Shown piece after piece: positions 47,974-58,993 of a stretch of 64,000 nt of DNA. How positions within the stretch are numbered: the stretch's first letter is position 1; every line of letters begins with the position of its first letter. Under the pieces are notes generated by a model. It was given only the letters and a program-made list of their open reading frames with translations. It was not told the DNA's origin and made no database searches. This stretch comes from Rhododendron vialii (taxonomy: Eukaryota > Streptophyta > Magnoliopsida > Ericales > Ericaceae): the NCBI RefSeq assembly GCF_030253575.1, contig NC_080557.1, positions 4,645,001 to 4,709,000 of the forward strand, in the 5' to 3' direction. The translations under genes were made by a program, and so were the position numbers.

Positions 47974-50150
47974 TTTTTTTTTTTTTCTCGGCAAAAGAAA
48001 ATTTTATTAAACTCGAAATGGGTACATCGAGTAAAAGGGAAGGGAGAACCAGAAAGTTCACCACAACCCAAAACAGGTAAGGAAAATAAAAGGAAAGTTA
48101 CACCCAAAAAAGACACCTAAATAACGAGTCTTCTAACACCGTCAAGGTTTGATTTGATATCTTCCACCGTATACACCTTTATATCAAATTTGGCTTTGAT
48201 CCACATGGCTGCTCTTGATTTGATTAACTCTTCCAAATGATTGCAATCCACAATTTTATTGTTGAAAATAGCGTCATTCCTTGCAATCCAAATAGACCAT
48301 AGGGTTGCATAGAAACAACACTCCCAAAGATGTTTCTCCAAATTTTTGAAATGAGAAGAGAACCACCAGAAAGATAAATCCGCCAAATTTGAAGGAGCCA
48401 CCCAAACTATGTTCCACCAATCGGCTATTCTTGACCAGATGACCGTCGAAAAGGGACAAGATAGTAGAACATGCACTGGAGTTTCCAATTCCAACAAACA
48501 AAATGGGCAAAACAGAGCTGTTTCATCTACTCCTACCATTATGTTCCTACTACTCAAAATTGATCTAGTTGCAATCTTGCTTTGACATGCCATCCACGAG
48601 AAAATCTCCACTTTTGGAGGGCTAAGACTTCTCCACAAAGAACCAAGTCCGAAATTCTGGGTAAAAGTTTCAGCTTCCCAAAGATCATAGACAGACTTAA
48701 CAGAAAATAAGTTATTAGAATTCCCAATCCAGAGCATCACATCCAATCTTGATGGCACCAAAGACACATATTGTAATCTGCCAATTAAATCATTCATTTG
48801 TTCACGTTCCCAATCATGCAATCTCCTTTGAAAAAACAAACTCCAATCTCCATTACCTACCGAGTTGAGCACATTACATACCAGTTCATCTCTTTGCGAC
48901 GATTTCAAATACAATCTTGGAAATTCCTGTCGCAGTGTTTGATCCCCCATCCATTTGTGATTCCAAAAAGAAGTGTTATTTCCGGAATATACTTGAATTC
49001 TAAACCCATCTTGAATTACGTTCCCCATTGCATTCTCTGTATTCCCAATTGAACATATGTCTCTCCAGATTATAGATGCCCTCCCATACGATGGTAATTG
49101 AGGAAGCCAATCTTGATGTGAGAGACCATACTTCCTGCACACTACTCTAGCCCATAGAGAATCATTTTCTCTACTAATTCTCCACCACCATTTTGCTAAC
49201 AAAGCATGATTCTGCTCAACCATCCTTTTCACTCCTAAACCTCCATATTTTTTTACTCTTTGTTATAGTTTCCCAACTAACCAAATGGATCTTCTTCTTA
49301 TCAATGGAATCACCTCAAAAAAATTGTCTTTGAAGTTTTTCAATCTTCCTTGCAACCGAAATTGGCATCTTAAAGAGGGACATGAAGTAAACAGGTAAAC
49401 TACTTGTATTTGAATTGATAAGTGTCAATTTACCTCCAGACGACATAAATCTCCTTTTCCATACTGCCAACTTCTTCTCCAGCCTATCTATCACAGGTCG
49501 CCAAGTTTGAACTCTTCTAGGATTAGCTCCAAGTGGGAGTCCGAGATAGTTTATAGGAAGTGAACCAATACGACACCCCATCACCAGAGCTAGACTAATG
49601 ACATCCTGATCTTGGCATTTAACCCCACACATCACACTCTTTGAGAAGTTAATTTTCAGGCCTGACATGAGTTGAAATAGCCTAAGAATTCTTTTTAGAG
49701 CAACCATTTCCTCCAACTTATTTTGACAAAAAATGAGAGTGTCATCTGCAAATTGTAGGTGAGAAACAATCTCTCCATTTCTACCAACTTTGGTTCCATT
49801 TATCAATCCCACTGCTAGTGCCCTTTCCAACAAAATATTTAAAGCTTCCACAACCAAATTGAAGAGGAAAGGGGATATAGGATCCCCTTGTCTAAGGCCT
49901 TTAAACGTTTTAAATTCTTTTGAAGCAGAACCATTTACAAGAACTGACATGGACACAGTTGAAATACACTCCTTTACCCATTGACACCATTTATTCCCAC
50001 ACCCGACCTTTGTTAGCATATCAATCAAGAAGCCCCAATTTACACAATCATAAGCCCTCTCAAAATCAAGCTTTAGGACTATACCACCCTGAGCATTGTT
50101 CTTCCAAAAATCAATAAATAATAAGTAAAGGGTTACCCCAATTTGCATGT
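47974..50150 (-). mobile_element. LINE (non-LTR retrotransposon), 5'-truncated pseudogene
   Basis: Read on the minus strand, it begins inside the reverse transcriptase (50148 to about 49315). Motifs are KLDFERAYDCVNW, GLRQGDPISPFLFNLV, the catalytic FADDTLIF and YLGLPLG. A TGA replaces the Trp after QRQFF, and a one-base shift follows near 49240. The frame then continues from 49232 to 48117 as a zf-RVT region (WWRISRENDSLWARVVCRK, FSVKSVYDLW, CPFCLLELETPVHVLLSC) and ends RRLVI-stop. The 3' UTR closes with GCCGAG and a poly(A) tail (T run at about 47975-47988 on the plus strand). Endonuclease and ORF1 are missing, so it is inactive. Confidence 0.92.
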
Positions 50151-50199
50151 TCGATTCTTACCACTAATAAAAAAACTCTTTCAGCCACTGAAAGTTTGT

Positions 50200-50450
50200 T
50201 AATTCGGTTTGCATTTATTAGTTTTGCGTCTAATCTTTTTGGATTATTTGGATTATTGATTCGTTTTAAAAAGAGGAATCGGAAAGTAAAAAATTATCAC
50301 TGAAACCCAATATAAGTCATTTCAGTCATAATTTTTTATTTTCGCAATTTTTCTTGCCGAAACAAATCAATAATTTACACAAATTTGACGCAAAACTAAC
50401 ACGCGCCAAAAATTAAATAAAGACAAAGAAAATCCAAAAAACCAAGTGGC
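50200..50450. mobile_element. Foldback MITE (GTTAGTTTTGCGC family)
   Basis: The left arm TTATTAGTTTTGCGTCTAAT is answered by the right arm AATTTGACGCAAAACTAAC. It belongs with 31330, 37560, 39985 and 63890. Confidence 0.55.
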
Positions 50451-50808
50451 TTTTTTGGGAAATTTGGACCAAAAATATCTCAAAAAACTTACTCGAAGCT
50501 CATGTAAGCTAGAAAACTTACCCAAGGCTCGTGTAAACTGGTTCCACACTATTATCAAAAAAAAATCTTGTGAATTAATTTTCTACTTTTGGATTGCTTA
50601 TCATTCGTGAAATGGATTCTCCAACTTTAGTCGCAAAGTAGGATTAACGACCCTTTCTCTCTCTAGAATAGGGTTCGCGAGCTTCTAATTTCCCTCGTGC
50701 AAACCCACCTTTTCCTCCAATCTTGTTTCTCTAATCCCAGCTCAAAATCCTCCTTTCAGCTTAATCTCTTCCCACCCACTCTGGTGGCTTGCTTGTCTTG
50801 GTTTTGAT

Positions 50809-51596
50809 TAGGGGTGAGAAAAAATCCGTCAAACCGCGAATCCAGTCCAAACTAATTCAAATCGAAAGGTTTGTTTCGGTTTTTAAGTAATATGGTATGG
50901 TCGTGGTTTGAAAAAGGAAATTGACTTCTACAATCCCATTTTTATCACATGCACTCTTTTTTTTGTCATTATTTGGTGTGAATTTACTCTATTGTCCCTT
51001 AATGTGTGAAAAAGTGAACTTATGAAAGGGTAAAAAGGTAAATTCATGTGAATAAGAACAAAAAAGAGAGTGTATGTTATAAAAAGGGGAGTGTAGAAGT
51101 CAATTTCCTTTGAAAAAAATAAAAACCGTGTTATATGATTTGGTTTGTGAATTCACGTTCACGGTTATGATTCCAAACCGATCTGAACCGTATAATATAT
51201 ATATATAATAGTATCCAAATATATATGGGAGCCTTAGTCAACTACTTTCCTAATTTATTGATCCTATTAAATCTACCGATATATTTAGTTTTCCTTCATT
51301 GCCAAGATAATTTAGACTAAATTTCCATAAATCCACCATAATATTTAGTTTTGTTCTAATTAGTAGATTTATGTTAGTGTGTGTTGGTAATTTGAATAAA
51401 ATTGGTTGTAATATAGTTTAGTTCAAAGTAAACTGTGGTTTAAAACCGAAACCGAACCGTATTTTTATGGTTTGGATGGATTTGGTTCTATACTTTTTGT
51501 TGGTTGATTTGGTTCTTCAAATTTATAATCCGTAAATATTGATTTAGTTCTTGGTTTATTATAAAACAGAACCAATCCGAACCATACTCACCCCTA
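50809..51596. mobile_element. hAT-type MITE
   Basis: Ends TAGGGGTGAG and CTCACCCCTA, with an exact 8-bp duplication GTTTTGAT (50801-50808 and 51597-51604), the hallmark of the hAT superfamily. The interior consists of repeated GAACCG/GGTTTGG-type motifs, without an open frame. A smaller element is nested at 50916-51108. Confidence 0.85.
50916..51108. mobile_element. Nested MULE-type MITE
   Basis: 193 bp; ends GGAAATTGACTTCTACA and TGTAGAAGTCAATTTCC, with an exact 9-bp duplication TTTGAAAAA (50907-50915, 51109-51117). It is inserted inside the hAT MITE and is therefore younger. Confidence 0.85.
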
Positions 51597-52082
51597 GTTT
51601 TGATCTTCCTAATGATTTGTTCTTCCTCCATGGGATTGGTCCCACCAATTTTTTAAAAATTTTAGTGCAGTTTGGCTTGTACTAGTATCCTACAGGTAAT
51701 TATTCAGTAGTCCGGGAGCACCACTACATACGTGATGGTCCATAACCACAAATTTACATGAGCTCCATTGGGTCCTACAAGAAAAAAATGAAATTTCTAA
51801 CTGGTGTATAATTTGCCCCGCATGAAGAGGCACAACACTAGTATATTTCAACTTCCAAGTTCTTTGACTCTTTGGGTTAAATTGACACAATTGCATGAAC
51901 TGATACAATACGTAATTTAATCTACGTAGGAACTAAAGAGATTCGGAGAATTAGAAGGAAAAAAAAAAAAAGAGGAAGAGGAAGCCGAACGAATTGATAA
52001 AGCGACTTGCGGCTTTAGATCGAGAAAATAATAGGATGACACTATATAAGTAGATGATGCTTTAGAATACATGTATGGATGA

Positions 52083-52467
52083 TGCTAAGTTGGTCCTTTT
52101 TTCTTATAGTTTGTTAACATCCAAAAGCAGAGATAGCTTCAATATATCCACTCCACGAAGATACCATTTACAATGAGATGCACTGCACATTAAGCATACT
52201 ACTGCTAATAAGTGTTCAAAATCCTTAAGTAAAGAAGTTGTGATTCATTCCACACAAATACCATTCACAGATGAACCACATTGTAAGCTAAGTTGGTCTT
52301 TTATAGTTTGTTAACATCCAGAAGCAGACACAGCTACAATCAACTCCACAAAGATACCATTTACAACGAACCCTGCACAACATAGTAAACATACTACCCT
52401 AATAAGGGTTTGAAATCCATAAGTAAAGAAACTGTGATCCACTCCACACAAATACCATTCAAAGGGA
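52083..52467 (+). repeat. Two-copy tandem repeat of about 195 bp
   Basis: Copy 1 (about 52083-52285) and copy 2 (about 52286-52467) share GCTAAGTTGGTC, TAGTTTGTTAACATCCA, AAGATACCATTTACAA and CCACACAAATACCATTCA in order. Noncoding. Confidence 0.8.
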
Positions 52468-54665
52468 CCTTCCACAGCATACTGGTATTGTTGTCACAGC
52501 CACAGGTCATCGATACTGTGCACGTCATTGATACTCTGCAAATAGCACAATAGCTGGAAGGTTAATAAAGCCCTTAAAAACTTCGGTTTAATGTAACATA
52601 TACCCTCCAATTCCTCTGCATATAATTGCATTCAGTCCAGTCTACGAATCAATTCCTATCACACAGTGCAATTGATAAAGGGAAGCATTCCACTTCACAA
52701 ACGGAAAGTGTTTGGATTCCTTCAGGTACACTTGATGGGATGGATCCCATCGTCCCATGGGTCTCTCTGGGGCCCACCATATGCAAAATGCCTAAAAACA
52801 TTACATATACATTTTGGCACTCACATAGAACATCCACGAAGCAGAACAGTTAACTCTTATTGTCAATGACTCAATAATGCGTGACTTAATTAATCGCGTA
52901 TGTAACTGGTACTTTATAAAACCAATTATCTGAATTCAGTTACCAAATACAACCTCCGACGCAAATTGTTTGTCCAATTTTTAATTTCTTTGCTGTCCCA
53001 AAATGATTGTCCATTCTGAAAACTCAATGTAAGAAAACGTAAAAAATTATAATATTCTCCAACAGTGGACAAACAATTTGGAACAGAATGTGCATCTCTA
53101 CAAAGATTTAGTATTTGAATCAAAATAACTAATAACACCTTGACACATGAAATGTATGCTTTAACTATTACTATTAGGAAGCAATTTGAAAGCAGAAGGT
53201 AGTGGATCATGAAATCCCTGAACCGGTCTTCAAACAGTTCTTAACTTCATGCAACCGGAACTTAGCCATCCCTTCCAAAAACCTCCAAACTGGTTTACTC
53301 GTTTTTTTTATAGAACACCCCCTAGATTATTGAATCAGTCTAATTATTCCAGAGAAATCTAGACAAATATGCCTAACTATGAACAGAACCAATAAGCAAA
53401 ATACGCCGTAGGGGGACGGGGCCACGAGGTCCAAGAAAATGGTTACCATTCAGTTCTGCTGCTGCAGAGAAGCCAACTTCTAAGCTAAAACCACATTAGA
53501 ACACTATCTAATTACAAAAACAAATCGACAGTCTTGGATATGTAGTTTGGTTTATTTTTGCTTTAACAAGCTGGACTATATTTTATGCTTATCTGATGTC
53601 CATTTAAACAAAGCTTAAGTCTTTGTATAAGCCTAACTATGGAGTGGTGTGATGCACTAGCTTTGAAGGTACTTATGTCATTTTAGTGTCCTTAGTGTTA
53701 GTAGAGTCTTGAGTCTATTATAAATAGGTGAGTGAGTCTCTCATTTGAGAGCTTTTTGATTATTAAGAATATTAAATATGTATTGATTGAGATATATTCT
53801 CTCTCTACCCTTTGGGGTTTATCCCCTTGAATGGATTTTACTCCTTTCTTTGAATCATTGATTTCCTTTGCTATTTTGGTTTGCATCATGGTCAATGTTC
53901 CAAATGGCGGCCGCCCCACTTAGCCTTGGCAATCGTCGCCATGATTTCACCCTCGACGGCTCATTTAGCGGTTATAGAGATTTGGCAGAGCTTGGTGGCC
54001 GACTTGGCAGCACTAGGCTGCTAAGGGAGATTTGGCGGAGCTAGGCAGCTGTCATGACGGGGCTTGATTGCCTTTAAAATATTTTAAAATATATATTTTG
54101 GAAAAAAATGCTGAATCGCTCAGCAGCGCTTAGGCGCTTGGCGGCATCTCGCCGCTCGACTAGCGCTGAACGCCATTTAGAACAATGATCATGGTGATCC
54201 CCAGATCCTGCCCTTGATTATTCCCTTCCCTCCGTTGCGTGTATTGCCTTGCCCCTCTACTACTGCTGCTGCTCATCTTCGCATCTCAACCTATTGATGC
54301 TTGTTATTACATCTGTTTTGTATTTCACTACTTATCGTATTCCCCAACTCTTTTGACTCTTCTTCTCCCCTGTAATATAGTTGTCAAAGGCTCTAAGCTC
54401 AGGTGAGGCGAGGCGCACTTGCACGACCCCAAGTGAGGCAACATGAAAAAGTCACAGACTAGGCGCAGAAAGGCGAAAAGGCGTGCTTCTTTCAAAATTG
54501 ATCATAACTATTACCCTAGCCGTCATATCTCAAACAAAACAAAAGGGTCTACGTCTCCTCCCGTGGTATTCGATCTCTCTCAGTTTCAGCTGATTTGAGA
54601 GAACTCACGACTGTGACTCGAACGTCTCCTGCTTCTCGCCTAAGTCGAGCTCCCATCGTATCGAT

Positions 54666-54703
<38 letters not shown>

Positions 54704-55032
54704 GTATATCAGCATATGTAAACTACATATAGTCCTATTATCCTATACACAACACACTGACATAGTTATGGATAGAAAAAGGATTACTTTTTAAAGTTTC
54801 TAGAATTAGCTTTATTTTCCGATTGTTTTCTCCCCTGGTCTCTCTTTGCTGGAACTTTTTCCCTACTCTACCAGTTCAGAACTTCCGAAGCTCAACATTC
54901 CCAACTCCACCATGAAGCAATAAATCCGTACTACATAAGATTTAACACCTAACAATGTGGAAGGACCACTCACCTATCTTAGAAAGCAATATTATGTATT
55001 CACAACAAGCACAATGCAGCAAGCGTAGAAGG
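52468..55032. other. Intergenic, mostly featureless
   Basis: No gene recognised. A possible inverted-repeat element lies at about 53897-54182 (GTTCCAAATGGCG against CGCCATTTAGAAC), without a clean target duplication. It is rich in GGCGG/GGCGAGG motifs related to 54400-54480. A (TC)n run is at about 54666-54698. Confidence 0.35.
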
Positions 55033-55890
55033 TTAGGACAGCTCATAAGGACCATACACAATCCAGGCAATACACAATCGAGTGAAACAAAGCGCGTGTA
55101 CCATGAAACAAAGGGTACGCTTAGCAGCAAAGCCAAGTTCAGGTCTGCACATGAGGACCTTGGGTACCGCCGCCTCTCCAGTAGCAGTAGCAGTATACAG
55201 GATAGCTTGGAACTTCACATAATCATCCCCACCAGGTTTAAGTAACTCAAAGGTAATGAAATCCAAATGACCACCACCAACCACCTGCGAGCTCATCTGG
55301 AGGGGAAACTTATAACTGCAGTAGTTTTCGTTCTACAACAGTACAACATCCACAAGGTAGTTACCAAAAACCAAGAACAAGACACACACACAAACACACA
55401 TACTCGGAAAAAAAAAAAAACAGAAGAACAATCAACCACATACGCATCGACGGTTGTGATATTCCATAGCAGCGATCACATCGAGATTCCCACGCAAGAT
55501 ATACTTTGGTATTATTGGTCGGGCTCGCGATGTTAAAATCTTAAGTAATGGTGGCATGTCAAAGACCGGACCATGAAACTCCTGTATCCATCACATCATC
55601 AGCATCAGAACTAAAAAACCAAACATACATAAACACTGCAGCGTGATGATAAATGATACAACGAGAGCGAAGAAGCACGTATGAAGAAGGGACAAAAAGT
55701 ATTTATATACAATACATACTTTGTAATCGAAATCCTCGCGAGAGTATTTATGCAGCTCTTCTGATGTCAAGCCAACGGGGGTAGGGTTCTTGGCCACCGC
55801 CTTGTTAGATTTTTTCGGGACACCCTAGAGAGAGAGGAACAGCGCACAATTTCAAAACCGCAGCAATCAGATCGGAGAAAGGACTAAAAA

Positions 55891-55927
<37 letters not shown>

Positions 55928-56232
55928 TTTGCGTTCTTCTTTTTCTGATATGAAGCTACCTTCACTTTCTTCTTTTTGTGAGATGCAGCTACCTTTGCGT
56001 TCTTCTTTTTGTGAGATGAAGCTACCTTTGAGTTCTTTTTTTGATCTGAAGCTACCTTCGTATCCTCGGGAGAGTAATCCTGCCGCTGGTCTGATGTCTG
56101 GCCGCCGGTGGTAGGGTTCTTGCATCCCTCCACCAACGGTGGTAGTTTCAAATCTTTCGATCGTGAGCGTGTCACAGGGAAACCAACAAATCCGAGTATC
56201 AGAAATTCCTTCAGTTCTTCATCCGCGAAACC
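55033..56232 (-). CDS. Multi-exon gene, possible cystatin-like fold, 5' end not found
   Basis: Four minus-strand exons join in phase 0 with GT-AG borders: 56232-55927, 55824-55720, 55581-55444 and 55332-55033. The predicted partial protein has 282 residues. Exon A encodes a basic repeat (KVASxxKKKNAK, four times). Exon B begins GVPKKSNKAVAKNPTPVG. Exon C contains VIAAMEYHNRR, and exon D SSQVVGGGHLDFITFELLK then VKFQAILYTAT. The order helix (AxExxN), QVVGGxxxxITFE, strand resembles plant cystatin/monellin-like domains; this is inference, as no classic QxVxG inhibitor motif is exact. KNPTTGGQTSDQ in exon A and KNPTPVGLTSEE in exon B look like duplicates of one exon. No start codon is visible; exon A follows an acceptor, and the upstream side is taken over by a MULE at about 56350. 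The last residues after about 55130 may be read-through. Confidence 0.5.
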
Positions 56233-58126
56233 CTAGAGAGAGAGAGACAGATATGAACACCGCACAATTTCAAAACTGCAGCAACCAGATAAAGGGAGAT
56301 CTAACACACACTCAAAAAAAAAATGAGAGAGAATGCGGATTACTAATCCTCCCCCCCCCCCCCCCCCCCCCCCACCCCCGCAAACCCCCCTGACACGGGT
56401 CACTGTTTCCCCTTTTACCCCGACCCCGACCCCACTGCCTCTTAAACCGAAAATGGCCCAAAAATATTCGAACTCATTTTCTGTTATTTTTTTAATTTAA
56501 TTAACAATATTTAGAATTTGTATCTTTTTTCTTTTTTATTTACTTAAAATTATTTTAGTGTTTCAATTTTTAATCCGGTTGAATCGGTAAAAAGATCTTA
56601 TTTTTTTTATCATTTTATCTTTAATGGTCTTAATAAATTTTTGGTCTCGTAGAATCAAATATCTCTTAGGGCCAATCAAAGAGAGCCCTAATATCAAAAT
56701 TTAATTATGGTCATTTAGAATAAAATGATCAAGAAACTAAAATCTTTCCACAGGTTCAAACGGATTGAAATTTGGAACACTTAATTTTTTAACTATATTT
56801 TTAAATATATAAACTGTCTAAAAAGGTTAAAAAAATTAAGTGTTTCAAATTTCAATCCATTTGAACCGGTGAAAAGATTTTAGTTTTTTGATCATTTTAT
56901 CATAAATGATTATAATTAAATTTTGACTCTAAGGCTCTCGTTGATTAGGCCTAAGAAAGTCGTAGAATTAAATCTCTCTTAGAATTAATCAACGAAAGTC
57001 CTAAAGTCAAAATTTAATTATGGCTATCTAGGATAAAATGATCAGAAAACTAAAAACTCTCCACCGGTTCAAACATATTCAAATTTGGAACACTTAATTT
57101 TTTAACTATATTTTTAATATATAAACTGTTCAAAAAGGTTTAAAAAATGAAGTGTTCCAAACTTCAATTTGTTTGAATCGGTGAAATTTTTTTAGTTTTC
57201 TTATCATTTTATCCTAAATGACCATAATTAAATTTTAACTCTAGGGCTCTCGCTAATTAACCCTAAGAGATATTTAATTCTGCGAAGCCAAAAATTCATT
57301 ATGACCATTGAAGATAAAATAATAATAAAAATAAGACCTTTCCACCGATTCAACCGGATTGAAAATCAAAACACTTAAATAATTTTAAATAAAAAAATAC
57401 ATAATATAGACATTATTAATTAAATAAAGTAAAAAAAAAAGTTCGGATAATTGGTTCTGCAACTTAAGTTACAGGTGATTGCTTCAATGTTGCTTTAGAC
57501 ATTATTAATTAAATAAAGCAAAAAAAAAAAAGTTCGTATAATTGGTTCTGCAACTTAAGTTGCAGGTGATTGCTTCAATGTTGCTTGCAGGTGATTTGGT
57601 TTTGCAACTTAAGTTGCAGGTGATTTCTTCAACGTTGCTTGCAGGTGATTGCTTCAAGGTTACAAGTACTTGGTTCAAAGTTGAACCTGCAACATTGATA
57701 GGATTGTTGCATATTGTGCAATAACTCGACAGAGCATTGGCCTATATATTCAATTGCCTATATATTTACTTGTATATGCCTTGGTCTATATATTCATACT
57801 TACTCTCATTCACCACATCTTCACAATTTCCTCTATTTTTATTTAATTTTTGTAATTCATAAAAGAACATTATGGATCAGTACAATTTTTCATTTTTGGA
57901 AAGTTGGTCAGTTGGGAACGATATTGCGAATGATATTCCTTGTGGGGAGAGCAGCTCCTACGTTGTGCGTGATTACACAGCCGAATTTACGACTGATCAG
58001 GTTAGTTATTACTGTTGTTATTATACATATTTGTTACTTATTTTTGTTAATGTTGTATGCATCTCGATAGAAAATATCGATCGGAAGCCCACAAGCTAAG
58101 TAGCACGCAGACACGACAAGTGGTAA

Positions 58127-58523
58127 AAACTTTCTTTTTATCATGTTGGCAAAAAGACGTGATGAAAAGTAATTACCAGTTTAACACCACAGTTCAATCA
58201 AAATTGTGATGAAAAATATGGTCTGTTTATCATATGTGAAGGAAGCGTGGTTAAAACAAACAAAAAAAAGACGTTATCACGCCTTTAACAAAACGTGATT
58301 AAAATAAGTCATACATTTTATCATGCTTGCAAAAAAAAAAGTGATTGAAACAAGTAATTATAATCATAGTTCTACCAACACTGTGATAAGAAATATTAAT
58401 TACCACGGGTTTATTAACTAAATGAGATTAAAAACTCATTCCATAGTTCTTTATCACACTTTTCTTAAGACTGTGATCTTTTTAATTTTTTGAGTGTTAT
58501 CTTTATCTATTATTCTAGTAGTG
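58127..58523. mobile_element. CACTA-type transposon end fragment
   Basis: The right edge, read on the minus strand, starts CACTACTAGAATAATAG. Subterminal repeats of the type TTATCACGCCTTTAACAAAACGTGATTAAAA recur inward, as in CACTA (En/Spm) elements. No matching left end is visible, so it is truncated. It lies in the first intron of the MULE transposase. Confidence 0.55.
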
Positions 58524-58786
58524 AAACGTGCAGAAAAAGTATCTGCCACAATGAATTGAAATCTTTAAACCAAGCCATATTGTAGTAGTATTGGAACGTT
58601 TTTGAAAGTGTATCAGAAATGTTGTTGTTCTACACAACACACATCCTCTTTGGAAGTGTGTGTTTTTTTTCCCTGTAAATTAACTTCTATACCAAAACAG
58701 TAAAATAACATATGGACAGGCCTCAATGAGCCGAAGAAAATCCCCCAGCCAAACGGAACAATCAATCCTTAAGAAGTGTCGGTGCT

Positions 58787-58993
58787 CTAAAGCCTCAAAA
58801 TAAGTAATGACTGCGTAAAAGAGTGAAGTACCTTGGGACCATATTGGTTAATGAACCACTCGGAAGTTTTCTCATTAGATGCTTCAAACATGTTCTTCTC
58901 GAGTCCAAGATGCCCTATAACCTTTGCAATGATGTCTGCCCTTACAAAATCAGCATATTTGCAGACATCATCGACATCAATCATTATCATAAT
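58787..58993 (-). pseudogene. HSA32-like gene fragment (phosphosulfolactate synthase-related)
   Basis: On the minus strand 58990-58832 reads IMIDVDDVCKYADF, VRADIIAKVIGHLGLEK, NMFEASNEKTSEWFINQYGP. I recognise this as an internal exon of plant HSA32, a heat-stress-associated protein related to phosphosulfolactate synthase. A splice donor AAG/GTACTT follows at 58832/58831, so intron sequence (down to at least 58787) was taken along with the exon, meaning capture from DNA rather than from mRNA. Only this exon is present; no start or other parts were found. It lies inside the MULE intron, antisense to the transposase. Confidence 0.75.

Noticed and set aside
52626-53210. Overlapping frames on both strands
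   Set aside because: No domain features, low coding character and no splice context.
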